From Silurus meridionalis (lineage: Eukaryota > Chordata > Actinopteri > Siluriformes > Siluridae): a stretch of 64,000 nt of DNA. The position numbers were made by a program, and so were the translations under genes. The notes under the pieces are model-generated. The model had not been told where the DNA came from. It was given only the letters and a program-made list of their open reading frames with translations, and did not search any database. Positions 60,735 to 64,000 of this stretch are shown here, piece after piece. The stretch spans positions 8,973,792 to 9,037,791 of the forward strand of contig NC_060909.1 of assembly GCF_014805685.1 (NCBI RefSeq), read 5' to 3'. How positions within the stretch are numbered: the stretch's first letter is position 1; every line of letters begins with the position of its first letter.

Positions 60735-61022
60735 CTGATGAATAGTGAGGAGGCCTAGGGTGCAGTCAGTGTTCTATAGCGAGGAGGTCAGAGCTCTACA
60801 GCAGAGCAAAAGACTGATCGAGGTGCTGGCTTTGTGCACAGGAACACTATCATGCTGGCAAAGGATTGGGGTTCGTAGGTCATTTGAAGGAAAATTTTAA
60901 TGCTACAACATCCAAAGACATCTTACACAACTGTGTGCCTCCAACTTTATAGTAACAGTTTAGGAAAAGGCCCACATACGGCTAGAAAATTCAGGGGACC
61001 AAATAGTTTTGGTCATATGTAG
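60735..61022 (+). repeat. Dispersed repeat family B, longest copy
   Basis: Seen in order: GTGAGGAGGCCTAGGGTGCA, GCTTTGTGCACAGGAACACT, ATCATGCTGGCAAAGGATTG, ACATCCAAAGACATCTTACA and AATAGTTTTGGTCATATGTA. It is the most complete copy in the window. Confidence 0.6.
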
Positions 61023-61129
61023 TACTCTGAAGTGGATCATTTTCTAAAAAATTCCTTTTTCTTGCACTACATCAATTCGGACTGAAGGTTCATGTCGATC
61101 CTATTTTGATAGTTCACTTACATTTCTAA

Positions 61130-61400
61130 TGGATACGCTCTGCAAAACCAGTTCCTGTTTTGAACTGATGTTTGCGCGTAATTAAAGAGACGTTCGTCAG
61201 CCCTCGATGCGAAACCGGTGAAACGAAACGGCGTGAGCGTGAAACACGCGTGCGTATTGACATTCTCTCTTTAACAGCACCTCACGCTCGATAATAAAGA
61301 CAGAGACAAGGCTACGTGTGGCGGCGTTCTCGCCTCGCTAACACCCACACGCTCGTTTGTGTACACTCAGCCATAAATCGTGGGCGGTGTGGGTGGTGTT
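61130..61400. promoter_or_regulatory. Candidate conserved element (upstream of fto exon 2)
   Basis: CpG-dense unique sequence: TTTGCGCGTAATTAAAGAG (61169), CGATGCGAAACCGGTGAAAC, GCTCGATAATAAAGAC and CAGCCATAAATCGTGGGCGG. It ends at a GA microsatellite. Confidence 0.45.
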
Positions 61401-61408
61401 TACTGTAG

Positions 61409-61409
<1 letters not shown>

Positions 61410-61462
<53 letters not shown>

Positions 61463-61466
61463 GAGA
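61410..61466 (+). repeat. Microsatellite (GA)n
   Basis: About 45 bases of GA followed by AGGAG units; it separates two candidate regulatory blocks. Confidence 0.96.
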
Positions 61467-61770
61467 GAGATGGGAGTCAAAAGCCAGGGTGAAATAATGC
61501 AGGTGTCACACGGGGTCAGCCCCCCATTACGCTCTCTTCAAAAACTATTCATCTTGCGTGTAGTCAACGGCCTAGAAATAATTACTCAATCTGACCCATG
61601 TAATGCCGCATGACCAGCGGTCAAACCTGGTCAATTTGCAGCGCAGCTTGAACAGTGAGGGTGCAGGGGAGAGTTATGGCCATGTGGTGACTGAGTGCCA
61701 TCATGCACACGGCCGACAAATTTCTCTCAGCCTCTATGAGTAAATGGAAAAACCCTGTTACAGATCTGGG
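61465..61770. promoter_or_regulatory. Strong candidate conserved element (upstream of fto exon 2)
   Basis: Unique sequence with AAAACTATTCATCTTGCG, GAAATAATTACTCAATCTG (61574), CATGTAATGCCGCATGACC, GGTCAAACCTGGTCAATTTG and CACGGCCGACAAATTTC. The two TGGTCAA/GGTCAAA cores lie 10 bases apart, which resembles nuclear-receptor half sites. Confidence 0.48.
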
Positions 61771-61988
61771 ATGGAGAACACCTAGGGGTCTGCTGATATG
61801 ACGTTTTTTATATATTAGATTATGCTGATAGATTATGCTGATGTGTTTCTCTAAAACCAGAGGAAAAACTTTAACTTTTTATCGGGTAAATACGTAACAT
61901 TTGTATCTATTTTTGTTACACTTGATGTTGTGGAACATCCTTATTAAATGCCACTTATAGCATATATTATCAGGTTTTTTACACTATA

Positions 61989-62416
61989 CACTGATCAGAC
62001 ATAACTTTATGACCACCTGCTCAATTTTGTATTGGTCCTCCTTTTGCTGCAAAAACAGTTCTGACCCATCGAGCATTAACAGCATTAACTTCTTCAGCAT
62101 CTGTTGGATCGGACCACACAGCCAGTCTTCGCTCCCTACGTGCAATAATGAGCCTTGACCGCCTGTGACCCTGTCGCCGGTTCACCACTGTTCCTTCCTT
62201 GGACCACTTTTGATAGATACTGACCACCGCAGACTGGGAACATCCCACAAGAGCTGCAGTCGTCCCAGTCGTCTAGACGTCACAATCTGGATTGGCCATT
62301 TTTCCTGCTTTTAACATGTCAACTTTGAGGAAAAAAGTTCACCTGCTGCCTTATAAATTTCTCCCACCAACTAACAGGCGTCAAGATGAAGAGATAATCA
62401 GTGTTATTCACTTCAC
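61989..62416 (-). mobile_element. Tc1-like deletion derivative with a fused 75-codon frame
   Basis: Seen: starts after TA with CACTGATCAGACATAACTTT and runs to about GTGTTATTCACTTCAC; the outer right terminal repeat is missing or replaced. On the minus strand, 62248-62021 is open and joins the N-terminal helix-turn-helix part (MGCSQSAVVSIYQKWSKEG, VVNRRQGHRRSRL) directly to the C-terminal transposase tail (VFAAKGGPIQN). All catalytic residues have been lost by an internal deletion. Known: this terminal sequence belongs to a widespread fish Tc1 family. Confidence 0.85.
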
Positions 62417-62869
62417 GTTCTCTTATAGTGTTAGAACGTGTTAATGTACGGTGTGTATACACACTAAGAAAATAAATCATTTCCACGTTACTAAAGAATC
62501 AGGAAAGTCGTAAAACTCTTTCTAAAAAACTTAGTTTTAGCTTTATTTCTGAATGTTGAAAAGCTCTGACACTGGAGACTCCTTACACACAAAAAAAAAA
62601 GGTCCTCACAGAAAAGTTCAACACGTGGCACTTCATTTCACGTGTTCATACAACAACAACAACAACAACAAAAACAACAACAACAAGGAACCAATGCTTA
62701 GTCTTCTCACACTTTCTGTATAAAATACAACTAAATAACACGAGTTTTACTGATTCCAAAGTACAATATTCCATCGCTTTCCCCCTGTCGATCGTCAAAA
62801 AGCCTTCGGGCGAACGTGTCAGTCGGTGACTGCGTGTGATCCGCAAACTTGTGCGCGCTCAATTATAGT

Positions 62870-63180
62870 GTTTACCTTTCATTCACTGAATACATTAGCT
62901 GACTGAAGCTCGGAATAAATCAGCGACATGACAACGGAGAAGCGCCTCTCCTCCTGCCATGGCGAACCTGATTACTACGAACGACGCAAAAAAAGGAGAC
63001 GATACATAAATTAATTACGGGATGAGGGGGAGAGAGAAAAGGGGGAGAAGAAATCTGTCAGAGCCCAGGCTCAGTGTGGTAATACCAGTGTAGGAACATT
63101 TAAACCCTTGAAGTTAATGATCCGCTGTGTAATTGGCAGTGGAGGCGAGAAGGATGACACAGGATCCTTCCTATTTGAGT
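62870..63180. promoter_or_regulatory. Strong candidate conserved element (upstream of fto exon 2)
   Basis: Unique sequence with GGAATAAATCAGCGACATG, CATAAATTAATTACGGGATG (63005), GAAGTTAATGATCCGCTG (63110) and GTGTAATTGGCAGTGG (63128). A short polypurine stretch divides it. Confidence 0.47.
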
Positions 63181-63189
63181 CGATAAGAC

Positions 63190-63330
63190 AGCACACACAC
63201 ACACACACACACACATAGTTTAAAAATCTGCCGTATTAATCCGTATTGTTGTGACAAAGCGGCTGAAGCACTTGCAGCACCTCCAAACAGCGATAGACTG
63301 AACACCGAGTGGCGCTTAGTGAAGAGTGTG

Positions 63331-63367
<37 letters not shown>

Positions 63368-63496
63368 GAACATCGGAGGGTTAGATTAGCGAGAGCCGCG
63401 TGTTCTTTCAGTCACGAGGCTGACATTGTGCTGTCAGTGTGCTTATACAGAGTCTGAAGAGAAAAGGGAAAATAAAGTGCATCACACACAAACACA

Positions 63497-63554
<58 letters not shown>
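63190..63554 (+). repeat. CA, TG and CA microsatellites
   Basis: CA 63192-63215, TG 63337-63364 and CA 63484-63553. Confidence 0.96.
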
Positions 63555-63558
<4 letters not shown>

Positions 63559-64000
63559 TCAGGTTCAAAACTGCATTCAAATTGTGAAATACGTGTAGAC
63601 TGATTCACATATTAATGAAATGTGAGACAGGTACTATTAGCACTAGTAGTACAGTGGGAAATAATATACTGTCACTTTTATCATTAATCTTATAGTTCTG
63701 GTTTTTGTTTTTGCTTAATTTATTCAAATATTTTTTAAATATATCAATCGATTCATTAAAAAATGTACACATGAAACTTACATCAATACAACAACAAAAA
63801 AATGAATCATTAGCTTTTATCAAAACGTCTGTATTTTGTCTAGTGCCCCATTTTTTTTAAATGCTAACACTGGCTATTAGTGCAAATGCATTTAGTTTTT
63901 TCCAGTGTGTAATTTGTTCTCATTACAGATGGTAAGTTCATCTCTAAAAGATTCGAAACCAAGAAATGAAACCGAATCTGACCAACGGAAACTGAGTGCA

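Larger units (their letters stand above)
50688..64000 (-). other. fto: fto intron 1 or sequence upstream of exon 2
   Basis: No sequence encoding the short N-terminal exon could be recognised, and no exon of rpgrip1l, which is head-to-head with FTO in vertebrates and would be on the plus strand, was seen. The region is therefore treated as intron 1. It holds polypurine AGAC/AGAG DNA (52995-53700), several CA arrays, three Tc1 derivatives (55796-56339, 56371-56756, 61989-62416), a LINE fragment (60235-60470), an exon-like GC-rich block (54940-55300), and strong candidate regulatory blocks (59035-59360, 61130-61400, 61465-61770, 62870-63180). 50700-51350, 54180-54830 and 57770-58060 are AT-rich and featureless. 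Confidence 0.55.

Noticed and set aside
50700..64000. fto exon 1 and rpgrip1l exons
   Set aside because: The N-terminal exon is too short and variable to call without a transcript, and no plus-strand segment resembled rpgrip1l. Nothing is annotated.

Overview
The window is vertebrate nuclear DNA, almost certainly from a ray-finned fish. The evidence is an intron-rich gene, dozens of long CA/GT microsatellites, several decayed Tc1/mariner transposon families and short interspersed repeats of the kind common in teleosts. An ostariophysan (catfish-like) genome would fit the repeats, but that is inference. No bacterial operons, CRISPR arrays, rRNA or tRNA genes were recognised.

The only gene that can be supported strongly is fto, the Fe(II)/2-oxoglutarate-dependent RNA/DNA N6-methyladenine demethylase, on the minus strand. 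Seven coding exons were found by matching the conserved protein and checking splice sites and phases. In transcript order they are exon 2 (50687-50610), exon 3 (49538-48809), exon 4 (45038-44808), exon 5 (41155-41076), exon 6 (39978-39835), exon 7 (33057-32938) and exon 8 (14365-14241). Together they hold 1508 coding bases (about 503 codons), all phases join, and no inactivating change was seen. The known metal, 2-oxoglutarate and base-recognition residues are present. Exon 1 (the short N-terminus) and exon 9 (the C-terminus) were not found. Exon 9 must lie left of base 1. Exon 1 is either beyond 64000 or too short to recognise.

Layout, left to right: 1-14240 is intron 8, with microsatellites, a nearly complete Tc1 element with a frameshifted transposase, and two copies of an AT-rich interspersed repeat. 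14366-32937 is intron 7, with microsatellites, tetranucleotide arrays and several complex, TAAT-rich candidate enhancers. 31955-34815 holds two telomere-like minisatellite blocks on either side of exon 7. 33058-39834 is intron 6. 39979-48808 covers introns 5, 4 and 3, including a 2-kb CT-rich minisatellite and a strong candidate conserved element at 41470-42080. 50688-64000 is intron 1 (or intron 1 plus upstream sequence), with three Tc1 deletion derivatives and several more candidate elements.

In vertebrates the introns of FTO are known to carry long-range enhancers for the neighbouring IRX3/IRX5 genes. The non-repetitive, homeodomain-motif-rich blocks listed here are candidates for that class, but conservation cannot be measured from one sequence. 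No undescribed coding system was found. The most unusual structures are the minisatellite blocks around exon 7, a microsatellite that begins inside the exon 4 donor site, enlarged charged loops in the Fto protein, and a Tc1 deletion derivative that still carries a short open frame.
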